Positions 13,601-21,898 of a DNA stretch of 64,000 bases are shown in pieces. Location of the stretch: the NCBI GenBank assembly GCA_020091685.1, contig CM034603.1:27558298-27622297 (forward strand). Reading direction: 5' to 3'. The translations under genes and the position numbers were made by a program. Positions within the stretch are counted from its first letter, which is position 1; each line of letters starts with the position of its first letter. This stretch comes from Lutjanus erythropterus (Eukaryota; Chordata; Actinopteri; Lutjaniformes; Lutjanidae). The notes beneath the pieces are model-generated. The model was given only the letters and a program-made list of their open reading frames with translations. It was not told where the DNA came from and did no database searches.

Positions 13601-16276
13601 ATATAGTGCTTTAAGGGAAATTGATGGATAGCTACAACCCAGCTGATTTAATGATTACTCCATATCAGGGTATTATATTGATACTTAATCAATATCATTA
13701 TGAGAGTAGATATTGTATTAGATTTTAGATGTAATTATGTATGATATAGCATAAGTGTTGTCTTGTCCTGGTTTAAAAGATAAATAGCAATGTGCTAAAC
13801 TGCTCTGTGTAATCAGTATTTGACTTGATAATTTCTTTTTTAAAAATTGATTGTAACTGGTTATATGAAGCCAGATAGTTGTCCAAACTGATGGTACGCC
13901 TGGTGAACAAAATAATAACTATGTTATTAGTTTAATAAATCTAACAGGTGTTGACAGATGGGGATATGCCAAACATAATTGAAAAAAGATCTTCAAACCT
14001 TATCAGCACTAACCAAAACATGTTACACAGAATGACAAAAACTGTCAAGTACTAAAAGCAAACCCTGAATGTCTGTTCAGATTTGTCTTCTTCTTTATTC
14101 TTTCAAGGGTCCAGTTGTTAAGATTTACACAGACATATCAGAAGAATATGGCAGAAATAACCACCTGAAAATAATAATAATTGTGTGTCGCTTATATCTA
14201 CAGAAGACACAGGTCCTTTTCCACAGAGGCTGCTATACTGCACAGCCATGTTTCAACACTTGCTCTAGATATTGCTGGAGCAATACTTGACTTTGTGCAT
14301 TGTGCTTTATGAAGCCATTTAAGACCATTGGGGGAAGCTTTAAACCTAGTAACATATCTCAATGCAGAGCTATACAGGTGTCAAATATATTGTTCAGTAG
14401 AAACTTGGATTGCAGCATGGCTTGCAGGAAGACACGGAAGTAATGGATTAGAACTGTGAATTGGCAAATATTCATTATTAAAGGACTTGGATTGAGATCC
14501 AAGGCAAAAAAAAAAAACTTGATCGGGATATCCCCTCTCATGTGTCTACCTCCTGATGGGTGACCCAAATATATCTCATTACTGCTCCTTTTCAAGATTT
14601 TCTCTCTGGAGTGCCATGTTAAATGTAAGCTTAGCCTTTTCTCTTTTAAGACGTCATCACATTTTAAAACAAGAAAAAAATGCCATTATCACAAAGAGCA
14701 GTCCTTCCCATATCTTATTGAATGTGCCCTGTCAGCATATCAGACTACCATATGCCTTTGTGCCAACTCATACAGATGTGTGCACGACACACACACACAC
14801 ACACAAGCACACACAAGCACACACAAGCACACACAAGCACATGGCCCTCGTTGACGTACAGTGTGGAGAGATCTGTCAGTGTCAGCATCCTCCAATGGGA
14901 TCTCTGTTAAACTAATCTTGGAAGCGCCATGTGGAGGGTATAATTGTCATGGATACAAATTAAATAGCAACATCAATTGTTAGCATGCTAAGTGGGGAGA
15001 GCAAACACAGGGCAAATGAGAGCAGCACGTCTCAGGGGTACTCAGGAGGATACAGGGGATTGGAAGTGAGGGAGGAGATGCAGGGATGGAGGGGGGGTGG
15101 GGTAATTTTCGGTGCCACTGGAGAGAAAAATCACAAATGGCTGGATGCCAAATCAACCCCTCCCTCTAAATGACTTCCATGTCAAGATAAGGAACAACCC
15201 GAAAACCCAAGAATAGCAGAAGAGGCCTCTAGCAAACCTTGGCTAAAACATAATTACCTATAAGCTTGAGTCAAACACAAATATCTTAATAAGGTGGAAA
15301 GAGAGCTCTTTTCATGTTATTGTGAAGGTGCAAACAGTAATTACTGAGCCAAAGATGGTCTGCCCTGCTGTTCTGGATCACACTGAGATTTGCGCAGAAT
15401 CTGACCTAATATAGCTGTCATCAGACACAATAGTTTTTCAATAATCAAGAAAAACAGAAAACAATTAAACCTTCAAATCGTTCTTACTACATTAATTTTT
15501 TTTTTCCAAAAATGTTTCAGGTAACCTTAATTACCATACAGTATGACTAACATTACATTGTTATCACTGTTCACCAGCTCTCTTTGTACAATGCACAGAC
15601 TGTCCACATGTCTATGCTGAATATGGGTACACAATGCTCTAGTCAAGTGGTTAAGTTGACCGTGGCAGTGCATTTTTTTTTTTATGAGATGTCATCTGTC
15701 CCACTTTGTTGATTACAACATCAGGGCGATCCAGGAATCAGTGAGGAGAAAGGAAGGCTGCCGCCTGACAGAGCTGCAGTCCAAGCTGATGGCAGGCAGC
15801 TGCATAACATCTCAGTGGCCAAAGAGAACGTTTTAGATGTAACCCCTTTGCAATGACCAACATTTTGATTAGTACCGTAACTGTTATTTAATTGCATATT
15901 TTTTCGGTAACTGTGATAAACTACAGTGACATTTATTTTGTAATTCAATAACATGTAACTAGTTACATGCTAAAACTGCTAGCAGGTAAGCCTTGTTTTA
16001 GCCTTGTAGCCCCTACCAGCCAGCAGTGAGGAGTGAGGACTCAGCTGGTATAGGTTATATGTAAATTATAAACACGTTTTTCAAAAATTGTGAATCACTG
16101 CAACTATGAGAAGTCCTTCAGTAAACAGAAATAAATGTGCACAAAAACATTTAGGCTGATAGGTCCAGTATTAATGAAGATTAGCTGCATACAAGTTCCC
16201 AGCCCTGTTAGTCATGCACACACAACCAATCACATTGATGATCGATGTAAGTAATTATTATTATTATTATTATTAT

Positions 16277-16323
<47 letters not shown>

Positions 16324-19300
16324 TAATAATAATAATAATAATGATAGATGACTGAACAGGATTCTAGAAAGTTAAACCAAGAAAAACAACTGCAACAACT
16401 ACGTGTGTAATATCAGCACTGACAAACCAAAAAAATAAAAAATGATAACTAATCAATATGTAGTTTCACTACAAAATATATGATGCAATTTTACTGAGCA
16501 TAGGTCTAAATTTTCCAAAATCAACTCTACTAAATTTTCTTATTCCAAGACAAGGAGCTTGTACAGACTGAGGTAAAAAGGAAATTCTGATAAGACTGTA
16601 ATTACATGCATTTTCAGAACAATTCTTCACCTGATCAACACAATACGAAGTCAGAGACATGTAAAGCTACAGACAGCTATGAGCCAGGACCGAGTTAAAT
16701 GTGTTTACAGCAGCAGCAAAGCAGCAAACCATTTACATCTTTCGGTCATATATCACGCTGAATTTAACAGTACCACGCTGTCTGTCTCACAGGCTTTCCC
16801 TTACATGTTTACGGCAAGCACTTTTACAGTCCATAGCTAATGACATTTAAGAGGGTTTTGATTCCAGAAGGCAAATCCAAATGCAGAAATTAGCTGCTTG
16901 TGACATTTTCATCTATGACCACAATCAAAGTAGTTGGTGGTGGTGACGTCTTTACATAAGACTGCTACATAACAGTCAGCTGTAATTGTACATAACTACT
17001 CTAAAGGCATCAAATTTCAGCACTGAGACAGCCAGTTATTTCACTGACAAATGCTCAAGACTAACATTCAACCCCATACCCTGCACAACTTATCCCCCCC
17101 ACAGTCCCACCACAGGGAGAGAGAGAGAAAAAAAAGAAAAGGTGAAAATAATGCTGTGGTAAGTAGTCCCAGCTAGCTGGGAGCTGCCTGGAAAACCCGA
17201 AATGGATTTTTCTGTTCTGGAATTGATTCACTAGCAGATGGAGCGTGGGCAAATCTAGTAAATTCCAACGAGCAGGTCTACAAGAGCGATTTCTGACACA
17301 TCCTCCTTTGTCACAAGCAAACTGGTTGTTAACACTTAACATTGGTCATTTTAATATTTATACACACTGCCCATTTCCATTGGAAGAGGAAGCCAGTTGG
17401 TCTGAACGCAAGATTGTTCTGTGAGGATAATTCACAGTTCAGTGGAGTAGTTGCACTTTGAAGACATGATTGAGCTGATTGAGCATTGTGTGCCACTTAT
17501 CGTCCTACAACAGCCACCAATTACCCTTATTATTGTTTTTCAGACTGATCGTGAGATCAGAAATTAGTTTATTGAATTGGCTGAAACAATCTGAGGTCCG
17601 TCTACAAAGCTGATCATTGGTGAGAGTTGGAGAGGGACAGGCTATGGAATATGAACTCAATGTTTCTGGGAGCGCAATGGATCGAATTCAATGAAATCTA
17701 AGATGGGATAAAAAATTGTGGTATCAATATTGAACTGAATAACTGATCATTTTAGCAATTCTCTGCAGCCTGTTTTTACACATGCAAGTAGTCATCATTC
17801 TGACCCTGATAACACTGACCATTACAACACTATATAACCATGAAGAACAGAAGAAGTAAAACATTTTTGCCAATGGTTCGTTCATCAACATGAAGCAATT
17901 CAAGTCTGTCCCAGGTCATCCTTGCACTGTGGCATTAACGCATTGTCTGGATGCTTGCAGATTAAATGATCCATTGGGAGCAGGGTATTAAGATTGATTG
18001 AGAGGACAGTGTAAGGAGAGAGTTAAGAACCTTGCAGGCATTATATTACAGAGTAGCTCTAAGCTGCATTATATGTTGCTATGGAAGTCACAAAGAAGCC
18101 AGGCACCTTGTACAATGCCTCATAAGACATTTCTGTGCTGGTGTTACCTGAAATCAAGCTGCTTTGGAACTGTTAAAAAACCCTATATGACAAGGACTTC
18201 TTATCAGCCAACCAGGACATTTTATCAAAAATCTGATGCCAGCTAAATGGCCAACGCAAGACAAGATTTGAACAACCAACCACAATGTCCAAAGCAAGAA
18301 CAAATATTCTGTATTTATATAATAATTGAGGTTACATCAGTCCTCAGAATTTAAGACGGCCAGATGTAAAGATCGATTTTAAAGTATTGTGAAAAAAGAA
18401 ATCTAAATAAGCAAAACACACACTGATGGGGTGGAGGCGAGAAATATCATAAAACAAAGCAAGATTACGACTTCTTTAAAGCGTGTTCGTGAACATGGTA
18501 AATACTACCCTGGAAGAAGCAAGAGCATCAAATAAGTACTGTCACTATGGTTAAAAGACTGAGTAGAAATAGGCTAGATTTGAAATTTCATGATATGATT
18601 TTCTCTTTTTTGGGTTATGCACCATGATCAATCTCATTTTATGAGGAATTTTAAGGCAAAATAACTTTAAAAGTTCCACTCCAGACATGTTTAGTATATA
18701 AAAACGCTCTGTTATGATTGATGGTTTTTCCACATAATACATTTAAAAAATGTTCAACCATACATTTGCGCTTCAGTCAGACCCAGACTCAGATGAGGAG
18801 TCTGTTGTGCAACAAAATCAGCAACTACCAGACATATCAAAATAGTAAGTGTAGTATTTTTAATTTTGTTAATGATGTTTGTTAGCTTGTTAACTTTTAA
18901 CTAGCAGTGGCTGACACAGCTAATGGCAATTCTTGCTCTCTGTACTGACAAGTCCACGCTGCCCTGGAGGTTTTTGGTTTCTTTGCCTGCATTACAGCAA
19001 TTGGCTTTCAAATTTGTTGCAGACCAAATCTAGCTTGCCCAGGGTATGTCTGAATCTCAGATTTTCGAAAAGTGCATAGTCATCTCCCTCTTCTTTAGAG
19101 GAATGTAAAAACACTTCTCTAGTGACAAGTTTATGTCACAGAAAATGTCTGACCTTGACCATACCGACTTCTATCTGTACAAAGTTTGAGAAAAACACAT
19201 TATGGGGTGGAAGGGCTCTTTAAAGTGTGATTCTACAGGAGTCTTTTTATGACTCCATACATGAAGAGGTAATCTCAAAGGGTGAGATACACCGCTGCCT

Positions 19301-19727
19301 ACTCCTGTGCCAAATGGACAACCATAAATGTGAGGACACAGTGTTATGGACCTGGCACCTGGCCACAGGATTGAAACTGAAAAAACAAGTCTTATATATA
19401 TTATTATGTAATAATTACGTTTTTATTCTATATTGTAGCAGCACCACCAAGCTATATGTAATTCAAGATCTGAGAAAATTCACTGTGGCATAAATATAGG
19501 GAAAAAAAATACTTTGAATACAAGAGGTAAAAACATACTTCTTCCTGTTCTTAGACGTAGATGAGGGTGGCGCCTGGGGTAGGATGGGAGCAGCATCCTT
19601 GCGCGGCCTGCCACGTGGTCGCTTGTCTGCGTGGGCAGGGCTTCCTGTGGACGTGGCCCCTACACTGCTGGAGGGCGGTGAGGGTCCCTGGTCAGAGGGT
19701 TCCACAGTCTTATCCTCTGATGACATT
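1575..19727 (-). CDS. kmt2c: KMT2C (MLL3) histone H3K4 methyltransferase, N-terminal part, nine coding exons
   Basis: Spliced gene, 5' to 3' on the minus strand: 19727-19539, 12448-12360, 9944-9797, 8113-7904, 5693-5584, 5474-5365, 4752-4590, 3532-3361, 1689-1575. All eight internal junctions are GT/AG and phase-compatible, giving 435 uninterrupted codons. Visible parts: AT-hook (residues 36-43), acidic Ser/Pro-rich linker (64-142), extended PHD (146-332), PHD2 (346-393) and most of PHD3 (393-435). Family knowledge: KMT2C is the catalytic subunit of a nuclear COMPASS-like complex that mono-methylates H3K4 at enhancers; its SET domain is at the far C-terminus, not in this window. The start MSSEDK plus a DKRPRGRPRKD AT-hook fits KMT2C; KMT2D has no such start. 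It could be either teleost paralogue (kmt2ca or kmt2cb). The gene is truncated by the window edge, not by mutation. Confidence 0.95.
3361..3532 (-). CDS. kmt2c: kmt2c coding exon 8: second PHD finger
   Basis: 172-nt exon, acceptor CTGCCCACAG|TTGTAG, donor TGCAA|GTGAGT. It encodes CALCDSPGDLLDQLFC, then TSCGQHYHGICLDMAV and AGWQCPECKICQTCK. The Cys4-His-Cys3 pattern (C346, C349, C361, C364, H369, C372, C387, C390) is complete, and C393 and C396 open the next finger. The start uses the first AG after the pyrimidine tract; an AG five bases further in would break the frame. Confidence 0.95.
3605..4486. mobile_element. hAT-like non-autonomous DNA element in kmt2c intron 7
   Basis: A degenerate element of about 0.9 kb between coding exons 7 and 8. 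Its ends are roughly inverted: TGGCCCGAACAATACTGG at the left and a complement of TAGAACCCAACCAATT at the right. Next to the ends are CCGATACTGATAT-like and ACCGATAT-like stretches characteristic of a common fish hAT family. No transposase reading frame and no clear 8-bp target duplication. Family assignment is from memory. Confidence 0.6.
4590..4752 (-). CDS. kmt2c: kmt2c coding exon 7: rest of the extended PHD
   Basis: 163-nt exon, acceptor CTTTCTGCAG|CACTGT, donor CACAAAT|GTGAGT. It encodes HCAYCKRLGASIKCC, then GCAQLYHYPCAGAAG and SLLCPEH. Ligands C287, C290, C299, C304, H309, C312, C329 and H332 are all present, so the fold should be intact. Family knowledge: the N-terminal PHD cluster of KMT2C is a protein-interaction region (BAP1 recruitment has been reported) and a cancer mutation hotspot. 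Confidence 0.95.
5365..5474 (-). CDS. kmt2c: kmt2c coding exon 6: CWAH zinc-ligand segment
   Basis: 110-nt exon, acceptor AAATTTCAG|GGCAAT, donor CAAAG|GTGAGT. It encodes QCWAHQSCALWSEGV and then LLNVDRAIDSGSTK. C251, H254 and C257 occupy the zinc-binding positions of the pre-PHD half, as in KMT2C CWAHHRC. The exon ends on a codon boundary after Lys285. Confidence 0.94.
5584..5693 (-). CDS. kmt2c: kmt2c coding exon 5: WDELS-VGLP segment
   Basis: 110-nt exon, acceptor TTTGTTGCAG|CGGGTC and donor GAGTCAG|GTAAGA. It encodes an acidic start (GSENCEEEPDPASRF) and WDELSHVGLPQDLNVQSLFES, which parallels the WDELSLVGLP segment that precedes the CWAHH zinc ligands in KMT2C. The exon ends one base into codon 249. 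Only a 109-bp intron separates it from the next exon, the shortest intron in the visible gene. Confidence 0.93.
7046..7660. repeat. Possible interspersed repeat in kmt2c intron 4
   Basis: The segment starts TTAAAGAGGTACTGCACAC, contains a run of about 20 A (about 7,166-7,183) followed by a C run, and continues with GCTCCACCCACTC-like sequence. The beginning resembles TTAA-type fish MITEs, but I cannot find a matching inverted end, so the boundaries are guesses. Confidence 0.35.
7904..8113 (-). CDS. kmt2c: kmt2c coding exon 4: start of extended PHD
   Basis: 210-nt exon. Acceptor TTTGTTTCAG|CGAGCG, donor GACAGA|GTAAGT. It opens ERLCAFCYCGGRSLLGQGDL, matching the first zinc-ligand cluster (C146, C149, C151) of the KMT2C N-terminal extended PHD. 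A Ser/Asp-rich linker follows (STSSDSSDGD), then a basic, charged tail ending QREKTE. The linker is shorter than I recall for mammals. The exon ends two bases into codon 212. Long reading frames in the other frames here are shadows. Confidence 0.93.
9797..9944 (-). CDS. kmt2c: kmt2c coding exon 3: Pro/Ser/Glu-rich linker
   Basis: 148-nt exon encoding residues 93 to 142: a Val/Glu-rich start (ETPIQPVETVEVVTTEVPEE) and then a Pro/Ser-rich low-complexity stretch ending SREVKS. Acceptor ATCATCAG|AAACGC and donor AGCAG|GTTAGA keep the frame on both sides. This part is poorly conserved between fish and mammals. The exon is accepted because it bridges the phase-1 end of exon 2 and the phase-2 entry of exon 4 exactly and lies between two well-recognised exons. 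Confidence 0.85.
10780..11465. mobile_element. hAT-like element split by a second repeat (kmt2c intron 2)
   Basis: The left part begins CAGGGTTGGATCAGATTAC and is rich in GTAAT/ATTAC motifs. The right part ends with the complement of GTAGTGGGTAGAAATGG after a GATTACGTAATCC stretch. Between them (about 11,141-11,370) lies a different repeat with the TTGTTTGGTCTATAAAATG core, common in percomorph genomes. The layout suggests the second inserted into the first. Both are decayed and non-coding. Confidence 0.55.
11141..11370 (+). repeat. Percomorph-type interspersed repeat (GTTTGGTCTATAAAATGTCAG core)
   Basis: Contains TAGTTGTTTGGTCTATAA, then AATGTCAGAAAATGGTG and ATCAGTGTTTCCCAAA in the order I know from a very common percomorph repeat, and ends in AATCG/CAAAATAGTTG-like remnants. 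Non-coding and truncated at both ends. The same family, in the opposite orientation, recurs at 20,938-21,886. Confidence 0.65.
12360..12448 (-). CDS. kmt2c: kmt2c coding exon 2: basic-acidic linker
   Basis: 89-nt exon. Acceptor CCTAG|GGGTCG and donor ACACAG|GTGAGA. Its first base completes Lys63; it then encodes GRTRGR followed by VVVDEEDSMDGTEITES. The DEEDSMDG block closely matches the corresponding KMT2C linker (EDEDSMDG in the human protein), which anchors the assignment. The exon ends one base into codon 93. No catalytic or binding residues are known in this linker. It follows a 7.1-kb repeat-bearing intron. Confidence 0.9.
12686..13044. mobile_element. Short hAT-like MITE (TAGGG termini) in kmt2c intron 1 of the coding part
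   Basis: Terminal inverted repeats TAGGGTTGAACAATT (left) and TAGGGCAGAACAATT (complement of right), 13 of 15 identical. The flanking 8-mers GATGGAGG and GATAGAGA agree at 6 of 8 positions, consistent with a decayed hAT target duplication. 359 bp, AT-rich, no coding capacity. Confidence 0.65.
13655..13830 (+). repeat. Fragment of a teleost ATATC-rich repeat
   Basis: Contains ATATCATTATGAGAGTAGAT, TATTGTATTAGATTTTAGAT and ATAAGTGTTGTCTTGTCCTGG in the order of a known teleost repeat. Only one end is visible; the family call is from memory. Confidence 0.45.
14789..14842 (+). repeat. (CA)n microsatellite grading into a 10-bp tandem repeat
   Basis: About ten CA dinucleotides followed by four copies of the decamer ACACACAAGC. 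It produces Thr/His-rich spurious reading frames on the plus strand that are not genes. Confidence 0.85.
16253..16342. repeat. Self-complementary (TTA)n-(TAA)n microsatellite
   Basis: A run of ATT/TTA triplets switches at about 16,280 into a longer run of ATA/TAA triplets with one CAA interruption. The two halves are complementary, so the tract can fold into a hairpin. It lies in the long intron between coding exons 1 and 2. Confidence 0.85.
16343..19538. other. kmt2c intron, upstream half of the 7.1-kb gap between coding exons 1 and 2
   Basis: No exon, RNA gene or clear transposon end recognised. Sequence is AT-rich; short reading frames lack splice context and homology. Confidence 0.5.
19539..19727 (-). 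CDS. kmt2c: kmt2c coding exon 1: start codon and AT-hook
   Basis: ATG at 19726-19724 opens MSSEDKTVEPSDQG, followed by a Ser/Pro/Gly stretch and the AT-hook RPRGRPRK at residues 36-43, then a basic tail ending KNRKK. AT-hooks bind the minor groove of AT-rich DNA. The Met was chosen because KMT2C proteins start MSSE and the AT-hook sits at the same distance. On the minus strand the exon is preceded by a T-rich tract and CAG, leaving a single A before ATG, so the exon starts at 19727 and the 5'UTR must come from another exon. The donor is GAA|GTATGT at 19539/19538; the exon ends two bases into codon 63. Confidence 0.93.
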
Positions 19728-21018
19728 CTGAAAAACAAAAAGGTAAGGCAGATGAGATAATGACAGGTGTTGCACAGTAATCTTGGAAAATTCACTCAAC
19801 TTTTCAAATTATGAGAAGAAAACCAGGTGCCGTTTTTCACCTCTATTGTTTTCATATTGTTTACAGGCTTTCAAAGAGTCGATGGGGAAAAAAAAAAAAG
19901 AGGTTGACATGTGGGAATTCAAACCATCAATAGTCAAATAAAATCATTTTTCAGCTAAGTCTAATGAGATCTCCCTGTTTTAAAGCATCTTTGATTTAGC
20001 TCTTTCTGAGATTTGCATCATCACTAACATGCTACTACTTAACTGGCAATCAATTTTGATAAATATTTACAAAAGCGCATCCTTGTCCTAGTTTTGTTTG
20101 ATCATGTGTCACCAAACTAAACCTCCTGGGCATCCTCCTTAACAGTTCTGATCATATTCAATGGGACTGAGGCATCTTGGATTCTGTTTTTATACCCTAG
20201 CTGCATTGTATTCTTTCACCTGATGATCTGTACATTTGTTGCAGCAATACTTTTGGCACCTAAAGTTCAAAGTGTCCAGCTCTGAGTAGAGAAATGTTCT
20301 TCAACTCAGCTTCTGCCCAATTTCCAGTTCATACTCATAGCATTCTCACTCCACATCCAGCCACTCCAGGTTTTCTATTTGCTGCATCCCACCCACTGAA
20401 AGAAAACCCACTACAAACCGCTCAATGGTAAATATGGTGAATGCTGCCCTTTAGTTGTATTTTACAATGTGAAGGGACATGAGGTGGCATGAGTATACAG
20501 CAGAAGCAAAGGCAAACAGCTAAGATTCGCTTTAGGTTGCACAAACCAGGGTTGGATGAAATGAAAATGTATACCATGAGAAGGGTTGTTAATTGTCAAA
20601 GATTGTTCTATACCATTTTACCAAGGTCTCTATTCCTTTAATATTTCTGTGTGAGTTCGGCCATTGTCAGAAATGTTGCAAAATCATCACTGTTTTTGGC
20701 AATATTGGATTTTCAGGATTTTGCATCAATGTGATGCAATTTAATATCACAAGTTTTCAAAAAATTAGATTCATGGGATGAGTCACAAATTAACATTCCC
20801 ATTCACCCATTTTATCTTGAAACAGTTTGAATGACTGCATGTCTCCAAAACTCTCCAGCATTGATATTCATTTGCATTGTATGTGGTCAGTCAAATCAGA
20901 TATGGCTGTTTAATACTATGTTATACTATTACATATGGAGCTGCAACAATTAATTGCTATTTTGGTAATCGATTAAATGTTCTGAGTAATTGAAAGTCAA
21001 ATTCTCTGATTTCGAGAG

Positions 21019-21388
21019 CTTGTTTACCCACTTCAGGCGTGTGCACGCGGATCCAGTCTGAGAGGCTACAGATGACATTTAGGCTAAAAATATGGTGTAA
21101 ATGGCATCTTTTTGTTTTAATGTCGCGGCTTACAGGCACTTGGATTACACCACACGAGCAGTATGGAGACATTTTGTGGTGTTTTTCTGTGTGTTTTCTG
21201 TTCTTTTTTTTATATTTTAAAACTGGTCACCATTCACTTCAGTTGTACTGGATTTGGCTGCACTGCTGTTTTCCGCTGAAGCTCTGGGAGTGTTTTGTGA
21301 ACTGGAGATCTTCACCCATCTTCACATCAGCACAGGGTTGAGTAGATATTGAGTGAAATTTCAGTTTTTGGGTCAACTATCGCTTTAA
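21019..21388. mobile_element. TTAA-type MITE remnant
   Basis: Ends TTTTTGGGTCAACTATCGC followed by TTTAA, the usual right end of TTAA-type fish MITEs with GTGAACTATCCC-like termini. No clear left inverted end, so it is truncated or its boundary is obscured. Confidence 0.4.
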
Positions 21389-21405
21389 GGACATCATCTT
21401 GGGGT

Positions 21406-21770
21406 TAGGGAGCAGTTATTCAATCAAAATTTAACTGAAATCGCAATATGGTCTGCTGCAATTTCCAAATTGCAGGATACACAATATTTGTTAAAGACTA
21501 ATTTTGTGTCAAAACACCATTTTATATTAAATATTGTGGTGTTGCAGAGGTGTCCTGGCCAACAAGTCATTCTCTAGACTTAAGAAAACATCTTTGTTTT
21601 GTACATATCCCTGAAAAAAACAAACAACAACAAAAAAACACTATAACCGTTTTAATGTTTTTAGTAACTGTGTAAACATTATCCTTTCCTCTAATATTGT
21701 AAATTATATCACAGGTGCAACATCACAAAATAATTGCAATTAGATGTTTCTTCAAAATTGTTCAGCCCTA
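21406..21770. mobile_element. TAGGG-ended hAT-like MITE
   Basis: Begins TAGGGAGCAGTTATTC and ends AATTGTTCAGCCCTA. The right end matches the termini of the element at 12,686-13,044; the left end is diverged. 365 bp, AT-rich, no reading frame. It sits inside the split repeat 20,938-21,886. Confidence 0.55.
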
Positions 21771-21898
21771 TTTGGAAGACAATGATTGACATATTTCACT
21801 ATTTTCTGACATTTCAAAACAAACAACTATTGGTTGAAATTGGTTGAAAAAATCAACTATGCAAATGATTATTGGTCCCCGCTCTAATTGTATACTAT

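Larger units (their letters stand above)
20938..21886 (-). repeat. Percomorph-type repeat broken open by two insertions
   Basis: The left end reads GAGCTGCAACAATTAATTG and runs to about 21,018 (TCAAATTCTCTGATTTC). The same repeat resumes at about 21,778 (TTTCTGACATTTCAAAACAA, then AACAACTATTGG) and ends near CCCGCTCTA at 21,886. In between are a TTAA-type piece ending at 21,388 and a TAGGG-type piece (21,406-21,770). This is the family seen at 11,141-11,370, here reversed. Confidence 0.55.

Noticed and set aside
14556..14915. 119-codon plus-strand frame rich in Thr and His
   Set aside because: The His/Thr repeat is translation of the (CA)n microsatellite at 14,789-14,842.
1575..19727. Alternative assignment of the gene to KMT2D (MLL2/MLL4)
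   Set aside because: KMT2D also has the N-terminal PHD cluster, but the MSSEDK start, the AT-hook RPRGRPRK and the DEEDSMDG block follow KMT2C, and PHD residues such as GLLDQ-type DSPGDLLDQ are closer to KMT2C.
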